From an alpha proteobacterium SCGC AAA240-E13 (GTDB lineage: Bacteria; Pseudomonadota; Alphaproteobacteria; Pelagibacterales; Pelagibacteraceae): a stretch of DNA of 64,000 nt. Shown here piece by piece: positions 8,320-17,029 of the stretch. The notes under the pieces are model-generated. The model searched no databases. It was given only the letters and a program-made list of their open reading frames with translations, and was not told the DNA's origin. The DNA is taken from NCBI GenBank assembly GCA_000504625.1, contig AZHR01000004.1, positions 19,494 through 83,493 on the forward strand. The letters are read 5' to 3'. Both the position numbers and the translations under genes were made by a program. The stretch's first letter is position 1; every line of letters begins with the position of its first letter.

Positions 8320-9654
8320 CTACTTTGTTAACAAAGATGACCAGGATGGGTCTGAAGCATCGGTCAGGGTTTCAACCAACCTCTCATTATAACCTGTTAG
8401 GTCAATTGACCATAATTTAGCTGAAAACCCTTCACCCTGAGTTCCTGATTTGGTTTCCCTGTAAAAAATTAAAACTCTTCCATTAGGAGACCAGGAAGGA
8501 GCTTCCTGATAGAAATTTTCAGTGAGCAATCTTTCTCCAGTTCCATCTATTCTCATAACTCCAATATAAAATTTACCATTGTGCATTTTTGTAAATGCTA
8601 TTAAATCTCCTCTTGGAGACCAAACTGGTGTACCATATATTCCTCTTCCAAATGTAATTCTTTTAACACTAGAACCATCTTTTCTCATTGTGTATATTTG
8701 TTGAAGTCCACTCCTGTCAGAGTTAAAACAAATATATTTTCCATCGGGAGAATAAGAAGGAGAAGTATCTATTGCAGGATGTTCAGTAATTTTTTCAACT
8801 TCTCTTGTTTCTAAGTTCATAGTAAATATATCAGAATTACCATCTTTAGCAAAACTCATAATTATTTTTTTTCCATCGGGGGAAAATCTTGGCGCAAATG
8901 TCATACCTGGAAAATCACCAACTACTTCTTGAACACCCGTTTCAATATCTAATAAATAAACTCTTGGTAAATTTCTAAAAAAAGACATATAGGTCACCAA
9001 TTGATTTGTTGGGTTAAATCTTGGAGTTAAGACAAGTTCATTTCCCAAAGTTAAATATTTGGTATTAGCTCCATCTTGATCCATGATTGCTAATTTTTTT
9101 ATTCTTTGATTTTTTGGGCCTTTCTCAGATACATAAATTATTCTTGTATCAAAATATCCTTTTTCTCCAGTAAGTCTTTCGTAAACCTTATCTGTAATTA
9201 TATGTGCTACTCTCCGCCAGTTATTTGGTACTGTAGTGAATGCTAAAGCAATTATTTCTTTAGCTGCTAATATATCCCATAATCTAAATTCCACTCTTAA
9301 TTTATCTTTTGTAATATTAATCTTTCCTGTAATCAAAGCTTGAGCTTTAATAAGCTGCCAATCTTCAAAACGTGGCTTAACGTGAACTATAGCTGGTTTT
9401 TGAACGAAAGAATCTTTTTCTAATGGATAAAATAAACCTGATCTTAAAAGATTGTTTTCAACGACTTTAGATATTTCAGAACCAACCTCTATTTCATTTA
9501 ATATTTCTGACGATTGTGACTCGATATAAAGGGGTGAAACTGCTATTGGCAATGGATCTAAATTTCCTCTGGTTATATCAATTTCGATTAAAGCAAAAGA
9601 ATTTTGATTAAAAAAAATAGAAATTAATAAAATTAAAAATAATTTATTTTTCAT
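8320..9654 (-). CDS. tolB: Tol-Pal system beta-propeller protein TolB
   Basis: Periplasmic protein that binds Pal and is released by TolA. It has an N-terminal signal peptide (hydrophobic residues about 4-21, cleavage after SFA), an N-terminal D1 domain to about residue 160, then a six-bladed propeller with repeated blade signatures: LTPRFNPTNQLVTYMS, APRFSPDGKKIIMS, SPSYSPDGKYICFNSD, TPVWSPRGDLIAFTK and APSWSPNGRVLIFY. Length 444 is normal. The ATG overlaps the tolA stop by 4 bp (ATGA), indicating translational coupling. Confidence 0.97.
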   Translation of the reverse strand: MKNKLFLILLISIFFNQNSFALIEIDITRGNLDPLPIAVSPLYIESQSSEILNEIEVGSEISKVVENNLLRSGLFYPLEKDSFVQKPAIVHVKPRFEDWQLIKAQALITGKINITKDKLRVEFRLWDILAAKEIIALAFTTVPNNWRRVAHIITDKVYERLTGEKGYFDTRIIYVSEKGPKNQRIKKLAIMDQDGANTKYLTLGNELVLTPRFNPTNQLVTYMSFFRNLPRVYLLDIETGVQEVVGDFPGMTFAPRFSPDGKKIIMSFAKDGNSDIFTMNLETREVEKITEHPAIDTSPSYSPDGKYICFNSDRSGLQQIYTMRKDGSSVKRITFGRGIYGTPVWSPRGDLIAFTKMHNGKFYIGVMRIDGTGERLLTENFYQEAPSWSPNGRVLIFYRETKSGTQGEGFSAKLWSIDLTGYNERLVETLTDASDPSWSSLLTK

Positions 9655-10463
9655 CCTTTTAGCATCTCGTTAGCGTCAAAATTGAGTTGTAATTCTTTCC
9701 ATCTTTCGTAACCTGTTGTGGGAACTCTAAGTGGCTGGCATAATCTGACAGCTCTTAAGGCACTTTCAGCTAACACTTTGTAAAAACCCTGCCCAGGTAT
9801 ATTCATTCTAACATGATCTAAAATTTCTGATTTAATAACTGTACCATCTTTTTTTAATTTTAGTTTAATTCTTACCAATAAATTTTCATTGTATGGTAAT
9901 CCTAAAGGAATGCTCCAACAACCAAATATCTGGGCTTTTAATGCATCCTCTTCACTGAGAGATAAATTAGATGTTATAGAGTTTTCTTCTTGGCTTTGAG
10001 TAATTTTATTGCTTTTACGTGTAGTTTCTGCTTTTTCAACTTTAGATTTGTCAATCAGTGCTGCTATTTGATCGGGATCAAAAAGTTCCTTCTTTTCAAA
10101 TTCTGAAACCTGTTTTATTTCAGTATCAATTTTTTCTGGGTTTTGTTTTTTAGTTTTAATTTTCTTTTGTTTTTTAACATCTTCGGGAAGCGGAACTGCT
10201 TCAGGCTTTTCCTTTTTAACCATTTTTGGAGGAGCTTGTTCTGAAACTATTCTGTCTTTTTGCTTTTTTTTTTTAATTTTATCCAAAATTTTTTTTGCTT
10301 TAGGAGCATAAGGTATATTCGTTATATCTGAAATTTGTATTAGTTCTACTGATATAATTGGAGGCAAATCTACAGGTTTCCTTAACATATGTGGCAAGCT
10401 AATAGCTGTCAAAATAATGATTATAGAGTGAAATAACAGTGATAAAAAAATACTTTTGGTCAT
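9651..10463 (-). CDS. tolA: Tol-Pal system protein TolA
   Basis: Inner-membrane protein that spans the periplasm and passes TolQR energy to TolB and Pal. A single membrane helix lies near residues 5-24, followed by a Lys/Glu-rich linker (about residues 60-150, with KKIKTKKQNPEK-type sequence) and a compact C-terminal domain starting near residue 170 (EEDALKAQIFGCWSIPLG) ending in YERWKELQLNFDANEM. The two Cys of the C-terminal domain (GCWSIP and VRLCQP) are those usually disulfide-bonded in alphaproteobacterial TolA; that pairing is inferred. Length 270 is typical. It overlaps tolB by 4 bp and follows tolR by 15 bp. Confidence 0.93.
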   Translation of the reverse strand: MTKSIFLSLLFHSIIIILTAISLPHMLRKPVDLPPIISVELIQISDITNIPYAPKAKKILDKIKKKKQKDRIVSEQAPPKMVKKEKPEAVPLPEDVKKQKKIKTKKQNPEKIDTEIKQVSEFEKKELFDPDQIAALIDKSKVEKAETTRKSNKITQSQEENSITSNLSLSEEDALKAQIFGCWSIPLGLPYNENLLVRIKLKLKKDGTVIKSEILDHVRMNIPGQGFYKVLAESALRAVRLCQPLRVPTTGYERWKELQLNFDANEMLKG

Positions 10464-10478
10464 TCATCAATAAATAAT

Positions 10479-10895
10479 TTACCTTTGTTTATAAGGTTCA
10501 GATATTAAAGCTACTTTAGTAAAACCTGAGCCAGATAGCATACCCATAATCTCCAAAACTCTTCCATAATTTATTGTTTTATCTCCTCTAACATAAATTC
10601 TGGTATCAGTTCTATTTTTTGCAATAGCTAAAATTTTAGCTACTACTTTATCGTACTCAACTTGATGTTCTTGAATAAAAATTTCACCCTTCGAGTTAAT
10701 TGACAATGTTAAAGGCTCCTGATCTTCAGGTAAGGAATCTGCTGAACTTTCGGGTAAATCTACTGGGACACCAACTGTTAGTAATGGTGCCGTCACCATA
10801 AATATAATTAATAATACCAACATCACATCAACAAAGGGCGTAACGTTTATTTCACTCATAGGTGCTGTGTGTGAACGATTATATTTAAATGCCAT
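10479..10895 (-). CDS. tolR: Proton-channel protein TolR
   Basis: ExbD-family subunit of the TolQR motor. The single transmembrane helix near residues 18-40 (EINVTPFVDVMLVLLIIFM) carries the conserved proton-path Asp23. The C-terminal periplasmic domain contains IYVRGDKTINYGRVLEIMGML. Length 138 is normal. It is 6 bp downstream of tolQ and 15 bp upstream of tolA, a tight operon. Confidence 0.97.
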   Translation of the reverse strand: MAFKYNRSHTAPMSEINVTPFVDVMLVLLIIFMVTAPLLTVGVPVDLPESSADSLPEDQEPLTLSINSKGEIFIQEHQVEYDKVVAKILAIAKNRTDTRIYVRGDKTINYGRVLEIMGMLSGSGFTKVALISEPYKQR

Positions 10896-10901
10896 ATCTT
10901 A

Positions 10902-11582
10902 TTAGATAATTGATAAAAATCTTTTTGTAAAATTTTCTATTCTTCGTCCGTATATTCTAGACTCATTATTAAATTTATTATACGCCATCACAGCAGGTAT
11001 TGCTGCAAGCAAACCCAATGCTGTTGCAAATAGTGCTTCGGCGATTCCCGGTGCAACTATAGCTAAACTTGTATTTCTAGATATCGCTATTGATTGAAAA
11101 GAGTTCATGATGCCCCAAACTGTTCCGAATAATCCAATAAATGGCGCTGTAGCACCTACTGTTGCTAAAAAAGAAAAATTTTTTTCAATAGATTGAATTT
11201 CTTGATCTGCTGAAATTTCTAAAACTCTCGTAACTCTTGCAGTTTGGATATCACTATTTTTAGATTTTGATTTGATTAATTCAACCATAGCAGACCGAAA
11301 TATATTTGCTATAGGATCTTTAGTTTTACTTGGAAGACTTTTATAAAAACTTTCTGCAGATTTTGAACTCCAAAATTTATCTTCAAAAATTGTAGAAGTT
11401 TTATGAATGCTTTTAAAAAGCCTATATTTATCAAATATTAATGCCCAAGAATAAATTGAAGCCAAAATTAAAATAATAATTACACTTTTTACGACAATGT
11501 CTGCCCTTAAAAAAAGATTTATTAATGAAAAATCTGTAGCGCTGGCTAGTCCAACCGCTTGTGTTGCTATTTCTGCTTCCAT
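10902..11582 (-). CDS. tolQ: Proton-channel protein TolQ
   Basis: ExbB/MotA-family inner-membrane subunit that uses the proton gradient to drive TolA. Three membrane segments are visible (residues about 30-50, 130-160 and 170-200), with the family motifs FLATVGATAPFIGLFGTVWG and APGIAEALFATALGLLAAIPAV. Length 226 is typical. It is the first tol gene here; the usual ybgC thioesterase gene is not upstream. A TTGACA hexamer lies 35 bp upstream (11617-11622, minus strand) but I see no matching -10, so the promoter is not defined. Confidence 0.97.
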   Translation of the reverse strand: MEAEIATQAVGLASATDFSLINLFLRADIVVKSVIIILILASIYSWALIFDKYRLFKSIHKTSTIFEDKFWSSKSAESFYKSLPSKTKDPIANIFRSAMVELIKSKSKNSDIQTARVTRVLEISADQEIQSIEKNFSFLATVGATAPFIGLFGTVWGIMNSFQSIAISRNTSLAIVAPGIAEALFATALGLLAAIPAVMAYNKFNNESRIYGRRIENFTKRFLSII

Positions 11583-11639
11583 TGAAATGAATTTGCACTA
11601 AAATGTGTCATGAATTTGTCAATATTTTTCTAATTATAT

Positions 11640-12122
11640 TCATGCATTCTGCGTTTCCTCAAAATATTTAGCAATTAATATTGAATCTGCTTTATTTGAG
11701 TCTTTTTTTCTTGATATTTGTGAGGAAATATATGGAAATATTTCAATAACTTTAGTGCGACTAGCATCTTTATTCGTTTTGATCAGGTTAAAATATTTTT
11801 TCCACTTTACAGGTCTCACAAAATAAATTGGCAATTTTAATGCCGCACATATTCCTTTCACTACACCAAACGATTGACCAAAATTGAACATACTTGTTAC
11901 ACCTTGCCCTGGCATTGCTGTTACGTGTTCAACAACAACTTTTGCTTTATCTTCGTTATTTAAATCTTTTAGAAAAATATTAGTTACTTCCGCACCATTA
12001 ACTTGTCTTTTATTTTTTTTTCCATCTATCATTGTTGGCATTTCGTAAACTTCCAAGATCTTTCCTTCTTTTAAAACGCAAATTGCTCCACTTACACCAG
12101 GATCTATTCCAATAATTATCAT
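11640..12122 (-). CDS. ruvC: RuvC-type Holliday-junction resolvase, phage-like subtype
   Basis: Expected to nick four-way DNA junctions. The RNase H-fold acidic residues are present: Asp7 (IGIDPGVSG), Glu65 (VVEHV), and Asp141/Asp146 (KKDSNKADSILIA). Its central segment, AMPGQGVTSMFNFGQSFG (residues 69-86) followed by PVKWKKYFNL, resembles the RuvC-like enzymes of phages and plasmids rather than canonical cellular RuvC. Length 160 is near normal. It occupies the cellular ruvC position, 3 bp after yebC, but ruvA and ruvB, which normally follow, are absent between it and tolQ. Function as the cellular resolvase is inferred from context. Confidence 0.85.
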   Translation of the reverse strand: MIIIGIDPGVSGAICVLKEGKILEVYEMPTMIDGKKNKRQVNGAEVTNIFLKDLNNEDKAKVVVEHVTAMPGQGVTSMFNFGQSFGVVKGICAALKLPIYFVRPVKWKKYFNLIKTNKDASRTKVIEIFPYISSQISRKKDSNKADSILIAKYFEETQNA

Positions 12123-12125
12123 CTG

Positions 12126-12854
12126 TTAATATAATTTTTTCTTTTTTAAATTTGTATAAACGTTTTGTACATCATTATCTTCCTCTAGGGATTTTAATAA
12201 ATTAATAGCAGATTTATATTGATTTTCTTTTAAATCTAATTGATTTAAAGGATGCCATTCAATTCCTGAATGGATAATATTATCAACTTTTTTTTCAATT
12301 GCTGTTTTAACTTTATAAAATTGCTCTTTAGAACAAAATATTTCATGAAAGTTTTCATTAGAAATACATTCTTCAGCCCCTACTTCGACTGCTAGTTCTA
12401 ATATTGATTCATCCAAAATAGTTTTTTTCTCAATTCTAATAATTCCTAATTGTTTAAAATTGTGAGAAGCTACTCCTGTAGTGCCTAGACTACCTCCATG
12501 CTTTTGAAAAATTGTTCTGATATTGGAAGCTGTTCTATTTTTATTATCAGTTAAAGTCTCGACTATGACATATACTTTTCCTGGACCCATACCCTCATAT
12601 CTTTGATGATCATAATTGATATTTTGGTTTGTCTCGGATTTACTTATGGCTCTTTTAACATTTTCTTTGGGTATGTTGGCTGATTTCGCTAATTGAATTG
12701 CAGATCTTAATCTGGGATTCATATCTGGATTTTTATCTCCTAACTTAGCAGCCACTATAATTTCTCTTGAAATCTTAGAAAAAATTTTTGATCTTTGTTT
12801 ATCTGCTCTTCCCTTTTTATATTTAATACCAGCCCAATGTGAATGCCCAGCCAT
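12126..12854 (-). CDS. yebC: YebC/PmpR family protein (TACO1 family)
   Basis: Conserved protein of the YebC/PmpR/TACO1 family; members have been described as transcription factors and, more recently, as translation factors that relieve stalling at polyproline. The N-terminus MAGHSHWAGIKYKKGRADKQ (20 residues) is the family signature, followed by the AAKLGDKNPDMNPRLR segment, GGSLGTTGVASHNF and the acidic LEEDNDVQNVYTN C-terminus. Length 242 is normal. It lies 1 bp from the YmdB-family gene and 3 bp from ruvC; yebC-ruvC adjacency is classical. Confidence 0.96.
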   Translation of the reverse strand: MAGHSHWAGIKYKKGRADKQRSKIFSKISREIIVAAKLGDKNPDMNPRLRSAIQLAKSANIPKENVKRAISKSETNQNINYDHQRYEGMGPGKVYVIVETLTDNKNRTASNIRTIFQKHGGSLGTTGVASHNFKQLGIIRIEKKTILDESILELAVEVGAEECISNENFHEIFCSKEQFYKVKTAIEKKVDNIIHSGIEWHPLNQLDLKENQYKSAINLLKSLEEDNDVQNVYTNLKKKKLY

Positions 12855-12855
12855 A

Positions 12856-13665
12856 TCAATTAACTTCCTTTAATACTCCTCCAAAAAGAAATTGTTTTGC
12901 TGATTTTGCTAAACCCGTATTGATATCTCCTTCGACAATTATTCCAGATAAAGTTGCTTCACCAACGGAGGGGTAGTGTTTTTTTGCTTCCTTATTTTTA
13001 AAAAATTTTTTCAGAGAATTTTCCTTATTCATTCCAATTACTGAATTATAATCTCCGCACATGCCAGTATCAGTTTGATAAGCTGTACCATTTTCTAAAA
13101 CTCTAACATCAGAGGTTGGTACATGTGTGTGCGTACCTACAACCAAAGTTGCTTTTCCATCTAAATAGTGACCCATTGCCATTTTTTCACTGGTTATTTC
13201 TCCATGATAATCCACAACAATAAAATCTGCGTCTTTTTTAAGTTTAAATTTATTAAATATTTTTTCTGTTGTTACAAAAACATCATCACATTTGTTCATA
13301 AATATATTTCCCATTATGTTTAATACTGCAATTTTTTTTCCTGATAAGGTGTTATAAATTTCAAAACCTTTTCCTGGTGAGTTTTCAATCATATTTTCAG
13401 GTCTCAATAGTCTTGTTTCTCTCGATATATGTTCTATTGTTTCTTTTTGATCCCAAACATGATTACCCGTAGTAATTACATCTACTCCAGCTTTAAATAA
13501 ATTTTCAGTAATTTTTTCCGTAATACCCACTCCTGAATCTGCGGCGTTTTCACCATTTACAATTACAAAATCTATTTTATTTTTTTTTTTAATTTGGGGC
13601 AAATAACATTTAACTGACTTACACCCAGATGGGCCAACTACATCACCTAAAAATAAAATTTTCAT
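12856..13665 (-). CDS. YmdB-family metallophosphoesterase
   Basis: Calcineurin-like phosphoesterase of the TIGR00282/YmdB family; the Bacillus member hydrolyses 2',3'-cyclic nucleotides. Metal-binding motifs are in place: FLGDVVG (Asp8), VNGENAADSG (Glu39, Asn40), TGNHVWD (near residue 67), VDYHGE and GTHTHVPTSD (near residue 180). Length 269 is normal. The start overlaps the upstream cyclo-ligase gene by 23 bp and the stop is 1 bp from yebC. This ygfA-ymdB-yebC order recurs in alphaproteobacteria. Its cellular substrate cannot be told from sequence. Confidence 0.92.
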   Translation of the reverse strand: MKILFLGDVVGPSGCKSVKCYLPQIKKKNKIDFVIVNGENAADSGVGITEKITENLFKAGVDVITTGNHVWDQKETIEHISRETRLLRPENMIENSPGKGFEIYNTLSGKKIAVLNIMGNIFMNKCDDVFVTTEKIFNKFKLKKDADFIVVDYHGEITSEKMAMGHYLDGKATLVVGTHTHVPTSDVRVLENGTAYQTDTGMCGDYNSVIGMNKENSLKKFFKNKEAKKHYPSVGEATLSGIIVEGDINTGLAKSAKQFLFGGVLKEVN

Positions 13666-14230
13666 TGGTTTTCTTATAAATTAAATTTCTATTTGTTAAA
13701 ATACAATCTAAATTATAATCATATTGATTTGTAGGAATAAAAGAACATTCTTGAAAAGAAAACGCGATACCTATTGTTAAAATTTTTTTATTAATAGATA
13801 ATTGCCTCAAAGCCCTATCATAATAACCTTTTCCATATCCTATGCGATTCAAATTTCGATCAAAAGTGGTAAGGGGTACTAAAATTATATCAGGCTTGAA
13901 TGTAATATTTTGTTTTTTTGGTTCTAAGATTCCAAATCTGTTTACATATAGAGGTTCATTTGGTACCCAAGATTTGAAAACCATTTTATAGTCTTTTTTA
14001 ATTAATGGTAAACCAATATTAAACTTCTTTTTATTTGCTTTATGCAAAAAATCTATAATATTAACCTCAAAATTAGAAGGATAATAACCAGCAATTGAAA
14101 TTTTTTTAGATGGAAAATTTTTTTTTATTAAAAAAAATATTTTATCAAATGGAAAAAAAATTTTATTTGAATATAATTTTTCTCTTTTCTTAGTAAATTT
14201 TAATCTTAAAAGTAATTTATCAACATGCAT
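13643..14230 (-). CDS. 5-formyltetrahydrofolate cyclo-ligase family protein
   Basis: Converts 5-formyl-THF to 5,10-methenyl-THF with ATP, recycling folate. The C-terminal signature FDRNLNRIGYGKGYYDRAL (19 residues, near residue 127) with its phosphate-binding GYGKGYYDR is diagnostic; the N-terminal IAGYYPSNFEVN corresponds to the substrate-binding region. The 195 residues are a normal length. It starts directly after the zapA stop and overlaps the YmdB gene by 23 bp. In many proteobacteria 6S RNA lies between zapA and this gene; here there is no room for it. Confidence 0.9.
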   Translation of the reverse strand: MHVDKLLLRLKFTKKREKLYSNKIFFPFDKIFFLIKKNFPSKKISIAGYYPSNFEVNIIDFLHKANKKKFNIGLPLIKKDYKMVFKSWVPNEPLYVNRFGILEPKKQNITFKPDIILVPLTTFDRNLNRIGYGKGYYDRALRQLSINKKILTIGIAFSFQECSFIPTNQYDYNLDCILTNRNLIYKKTNENFIFR

Positions 14231-14677
14231 TTATTGCAATATATTACTTTTTGAAGAACTTTGAATAAATTCTTCAATAGATTCAGTTGCTGTATCTAAC
14301 ATTTTTTCATAAACATCTTTATTTTCATCAGCCATTTTTTTAAATTTATTTAGATCTTCTTTCAATTCATTTATTTCATTATCTTTATCATTTTTATAAT
14401 CTAACACCAATGATTTTAGTTCTTTAAACTTTTCTGATAAATTATTAAATTCTTTTTTTTTAGATTCAATTTTTTTTAATAAATCATAATATTCATCGAT
14501 AACTTTAATAGATGAAATTAACAAAAGTTTATTTTCACCTATATTTCCTAAGTTTAATTTTAATTCATCAAATTTTTTATTTAAATGACCAGCTAGTTTT
14601 TTTAAATTTTCTTCTTGACCATCGTCACAAGATAGGAGGTAATCTTTTCCATTAAAATGAATATTCACATTTGCCAT
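14231..14677 (-). CDS. zapA: Cell division protein ZapA
   Basis: Binds FtsZ polymers and stabilises the Z ring. The N-terminal beta-strand region MANVNIHFNGKDYLLSCDDG is followed by LKKLAGHLNKKFDELK and by a long coiled coil (about residues 55-130). At 148 residues it is longer than E. coli ZapA (109) because of an extended C-terminal coil, as in other alphaproteobacteria. Its start overlaps the preceding coiled-coil gene by 13 bp and its end abuts the cyclo-ligase gene. Confidence 0.88.
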   Translation of the reverse strand: MANVNIHFNGKDYLLSCDDGQEENLKKLAGHLNKKFDELKLNLGNIGENKLLLISSIKVIDEYYDLLKKIESKKKEFNNLSEKFKELKSLVLDYKNDKDNEINELKEDLNKFKKMADENKDVYEKMLDTATESIEEFIQSSSKSNILQ

Positions 14678-14988
14678 TTATCTATTTCTTCTATTAAACT
14701 GTCAGTTTCTTGATTTAATTCATCAACTTTTTGTGTAAATTTATTTTGATTTTCAAATTTTTTCATCTCTTCCAAGTTAATTTTCTCTAGTTTTTTTTTT
14801 AAATTCTGATGCTCTCTGTTTAAGTTAAGAAATTTTACTTGTAATTCTTCTTTTTCAATCTTGAATTGATTTTTTTGATTCTCAATATTTGAAATATTTG
14901 CACTTAAGTCTGCAAAATTTAATTTCAAAGCCTTAAGTTTTGATAAAGTAAACTCTAATTTTTTTTCTTTTTCTTCCAAATTTTTCAT
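14665..14988 (-). CDS. Small coiled-coil protein upstream of zapA
   Basis: A 107-residue, highly charged protein that is almost entirely predicted coiled coil (heptad-like Leu/Ile spacing with Glu and Lys from residue 3 to 100). It has no signal peptide or membrane segment. It opens the minus-strand operon and overlaps zapA by 13 bp. Alphaproteobacteria often have a DUF4164-type coiled-coil gene at this site; this is probably the equivalent and may assist ZapA, but sequence alone cannot show it because coiled coils match one another easily. Confidence 0.75.
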   Translation of the reverse strand: MKNLEEKEKKLEFTLSKLKALKLNFADLSANISNIENQKNQFKIEKEELQVKFLNLNREHQNLKKKLEKINLEEMKKFENQNKFTQKVDELNQETDSLIEEIDKWQM

Positions 14989-15044
14989 TTATAAGTTCCA
15001 TCATAATATTGATTTGAATTAAGCAAGTCTATATAGGTTTTAAA
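14989..15044. promoter_or_regulatory. Short divergent promoter region (zapA operon / tkt operon)
   Basis: Only 56 bp separate two divergently read operons, so promoters for both must lie here or inside the genes. On the plus strand TTGATT (15009-15014) and TATATA (15030-15035) are spaced 15 bp; on the minus strand TTGCTT and TATGAT are also about 15 bp apart. Both are plausible but imperfect, and such hexamers occur by chance in DNA this AT-rich. Confidence 0.35.
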
Positions 15045-17027
15045 GTGAACAATCACTTAAAAGAATTATCAAACGCAATAAGGTTTTTGTCTATAGATGC
15101 GGTAGAAAAAGCTAATTCAGGTCATCCAGGTCTACCAATGGGAATGGCTGATGTGGCAACAATATTATTTAAATACCACTTAAGGTTTAATCCAAAAAAT
15201 CCAGACTGGATTAACAGGGATAGATTTATTCTTTCTGCAGGTCACGGTTCTATGCTTTTATATTCACTACTTTACTTGACTGGATACAAAAGCATTTCAC
15301 TAGAAGATATAAAAAATTTTAGACAATTAAATTCTATATGCGCTGGACACCCTGAGTACAAAAAAAATTCTGGAATAGAAACTACAACGGGCCCTCTGGG
15401 TCAAGGTTTGTCAAATGCAGTTGGCATGGCAATAGCAGAAGAAATTTTAAAAAAAAGATTTGGTTCCAATCTAATTAACCATAAAACTTATGTCCTTACC
15501 AGTGATGGAGATATGATGGAAGGAATAAGTCATGAAGTAATGAGTTTAGCAGGACATTTAAAACTTAAAAATCTTATAGTTTTTTTTGATAATAATAAAA
15601 TATCTATTGATGGCCCAACCAGCCTAGCGGTATCTGATAATTTTAAAAAAAGATTTGAAAGTTACGGCTGGTCTTTTCAAGAGGTAAATGGTCATAACGA
15701 AAAGCAAATTTCTAAGGCAATTAAAAAAAGTTTAAATTCCAAAAAACCAAATTTAATTTCCTGCAAAACAATTATAGGATATGGTTCTCCAAATAAAGCT
15801 GGTAAAGCGTCGTCTCATGGCGCAGCACTAGGAGAAGATGAGGTAAAGCTAGTTAGAAAGAAATTAAAGTGGAAACATGAACCTTTTGAAATTCCAAAAG
15901 AAATTCTTGATGAGTGGAGAGCTATTGGTAAAAAGGGCGCTTTTTACGAAAAAAAATGGAATTACATCTTAGATAAAAAAAGCAGTAATATAAAAAAAGA
16001 ATTTTTAAGAATAATAAACAGTAAGCTTCCTACTAACTTCGATAAATTTATAGAAGAAAAAAAGAAAAAATTTTTTGATTTAAAAGCTAATGTTGCCTCA
16101 AGACAAAGTTCTGCAAGTGTTTTGGAAGCAATTACAAAAAATCAGCCAGAATTAATTGGTGGATCTGCAGATTTAAGTGGTTCAAATAATACAAAAACAA
16201 AGCAATCTTTAATACTAAAACCATCTAAGTTTGATGGAAATTACATTCACTATGGAGTTAGAGAACATGGTATGGCGGGAATTATGAATGGTATGGCTTT
16301 GCATGGAGGAATAATCCCTTACGGTGGTACTTTTTTAATTTTTTTAGATTACTGTAAACCATCTTTAAGATTATCAGCATTAATGGGATTAAAGGTTATT
16401 TATGTGTTTTCTCATGACTCAATTGGACTAGGAGAAGACGGTCCAACACACCAACCCATTGAACATTTGGCCCATTTAAGAGCTGTTCCAAATTTAAATG
16501 TTTTTAGACCAGCCGACACAATTGAGACACTTGAATGTTGGGAAATTGCCTTAAAAAGTAGTACTAATCCCAGCGTGATAGCCTTATCAAGACAAAAGAT
16601 TCCATTTGTCACTGAAACACTCAACAAAAAAAATATGAGTAGCTTGGGTGGATATGAACTTAAAAAAACTAGCCCAAATCCTGAAATTACTTTAATCGCA
16701 TCTGGTTCGGAAGTTCAAATTGCCATCGATTCATTAAATAAATTAAAAGAAGCTAACATTAATTCAAAAGTGGTTTCTATGCCATGCCAAGAACTATTTG
16801 ATAAACAATCAAAAGATTATAGAGAAAAAGTTATTGAAGCAAATTCTAAAAAAATATCTATTGAAGCAAGCAGCATATTTGGATGGGAAAAATATGTTGG
16901 TTCTGAAGGAACTTCTTTGGGAATGAAATCTTTTGGAAAAAGTGCTCCGTATAAAGCAATTTATGAAGATTTTAACTTAACTAGCGATAGTGTTGTTATG
17001 ATTGCTAAAAAAATGTTGGGTAAATAA
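15045..17027 (+). CDS. tkt: Transketolase
   Basis: Thiamine-diphosphate enzyme that moves two-carbon units between sugar phosphates in the non-oxidative pentose phosphate pathway. The ThDP-binding motif is TSDGDMMEGISHEV (near residue 152) with VFFDNN completing it; the pyrimidine domain has GGSADLSGSNNT and the REHGMAGIMNGMALHGG segment (near residue 405), then GLGEDGPTHQPIEHL. Length 660 is normal. The start is GTG at 15045; no ATG is available upstream in frame. It heads a plus-strand operon with gap (2 bp), pgk, fba and thiE. Its cofactor need links to the thiamine salvage genes nearby. Confidence 0.96.
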   Translation: MNNHLKELSNAIRFLSIDAVEKANSGHPGLPMGMADVATILFKYHLRFNPKNPDWINRDRFILSAGHGSMLLYSLLYLTGYKSISLEDIKNFRQLNSICAGHPEYKKNSGIETTTGPLGQGLSNAVGMAIAEEILKKRFGSNLINHKTYVLTSDGDMMEGISHEVMSLAGHLKLKNLIVFFDNNKISIDGPTSLAVSDNFKKRFESYGWSFQEVNGHNEKQISKAIKKSLNSKKPNLISCKTIIGYGSPNKAGKASSHGAALGEDEVKLVRKKLKWKHEPFEIPKEILDEWRAIGKKGAFYEKKWNYILDKKSSNIKKEFLRIINSKLPTNFDKFIEEKKKKFFDLKANVASRQSSASVLEAITKNQPELIGGSADLSGSNNTKTKQSLILKPSKFDGNYIHYGVREHGMAGIMNGMALHGGIIPYGGTFLIFLDYCKPSLRLSALMGLKVIYVFSHDSIGLGEDGPTHQPIEHLAHLRAVPNLNVFRPADTIETLECWEIALKSSTNPSVIALSRQKIPFVTETLNKKNMSSLGGYELKKTSPNPEITLIASGSEVQIAIDSLNKLKEANINSKVVSMPCQELFDKQSKDYREKVIEANSKKISIEASSIFGWEKYVGSEGTSLGMKSFGKSAPYKAIYEDFNLTSDSVVMIAKKMLGK

Positions 17028-17029
17028 TT

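Noticed and set aside
11594..11622. TTGACA hexamer upstream of tolQ as a promoter
   Set aside because: The -35 hexamer is perfect but no -10-like sequence lies 15-18 nt downstream, and one hexamer is not enough in DNA this AT-rich.
14989..15044. 6S RNA next to zapA
   Set aside because: 6S RNA is about 180 nt and would lie between zapA and the cyclo-ligase gene; those genes abut, and the other gap is only 56 bp.
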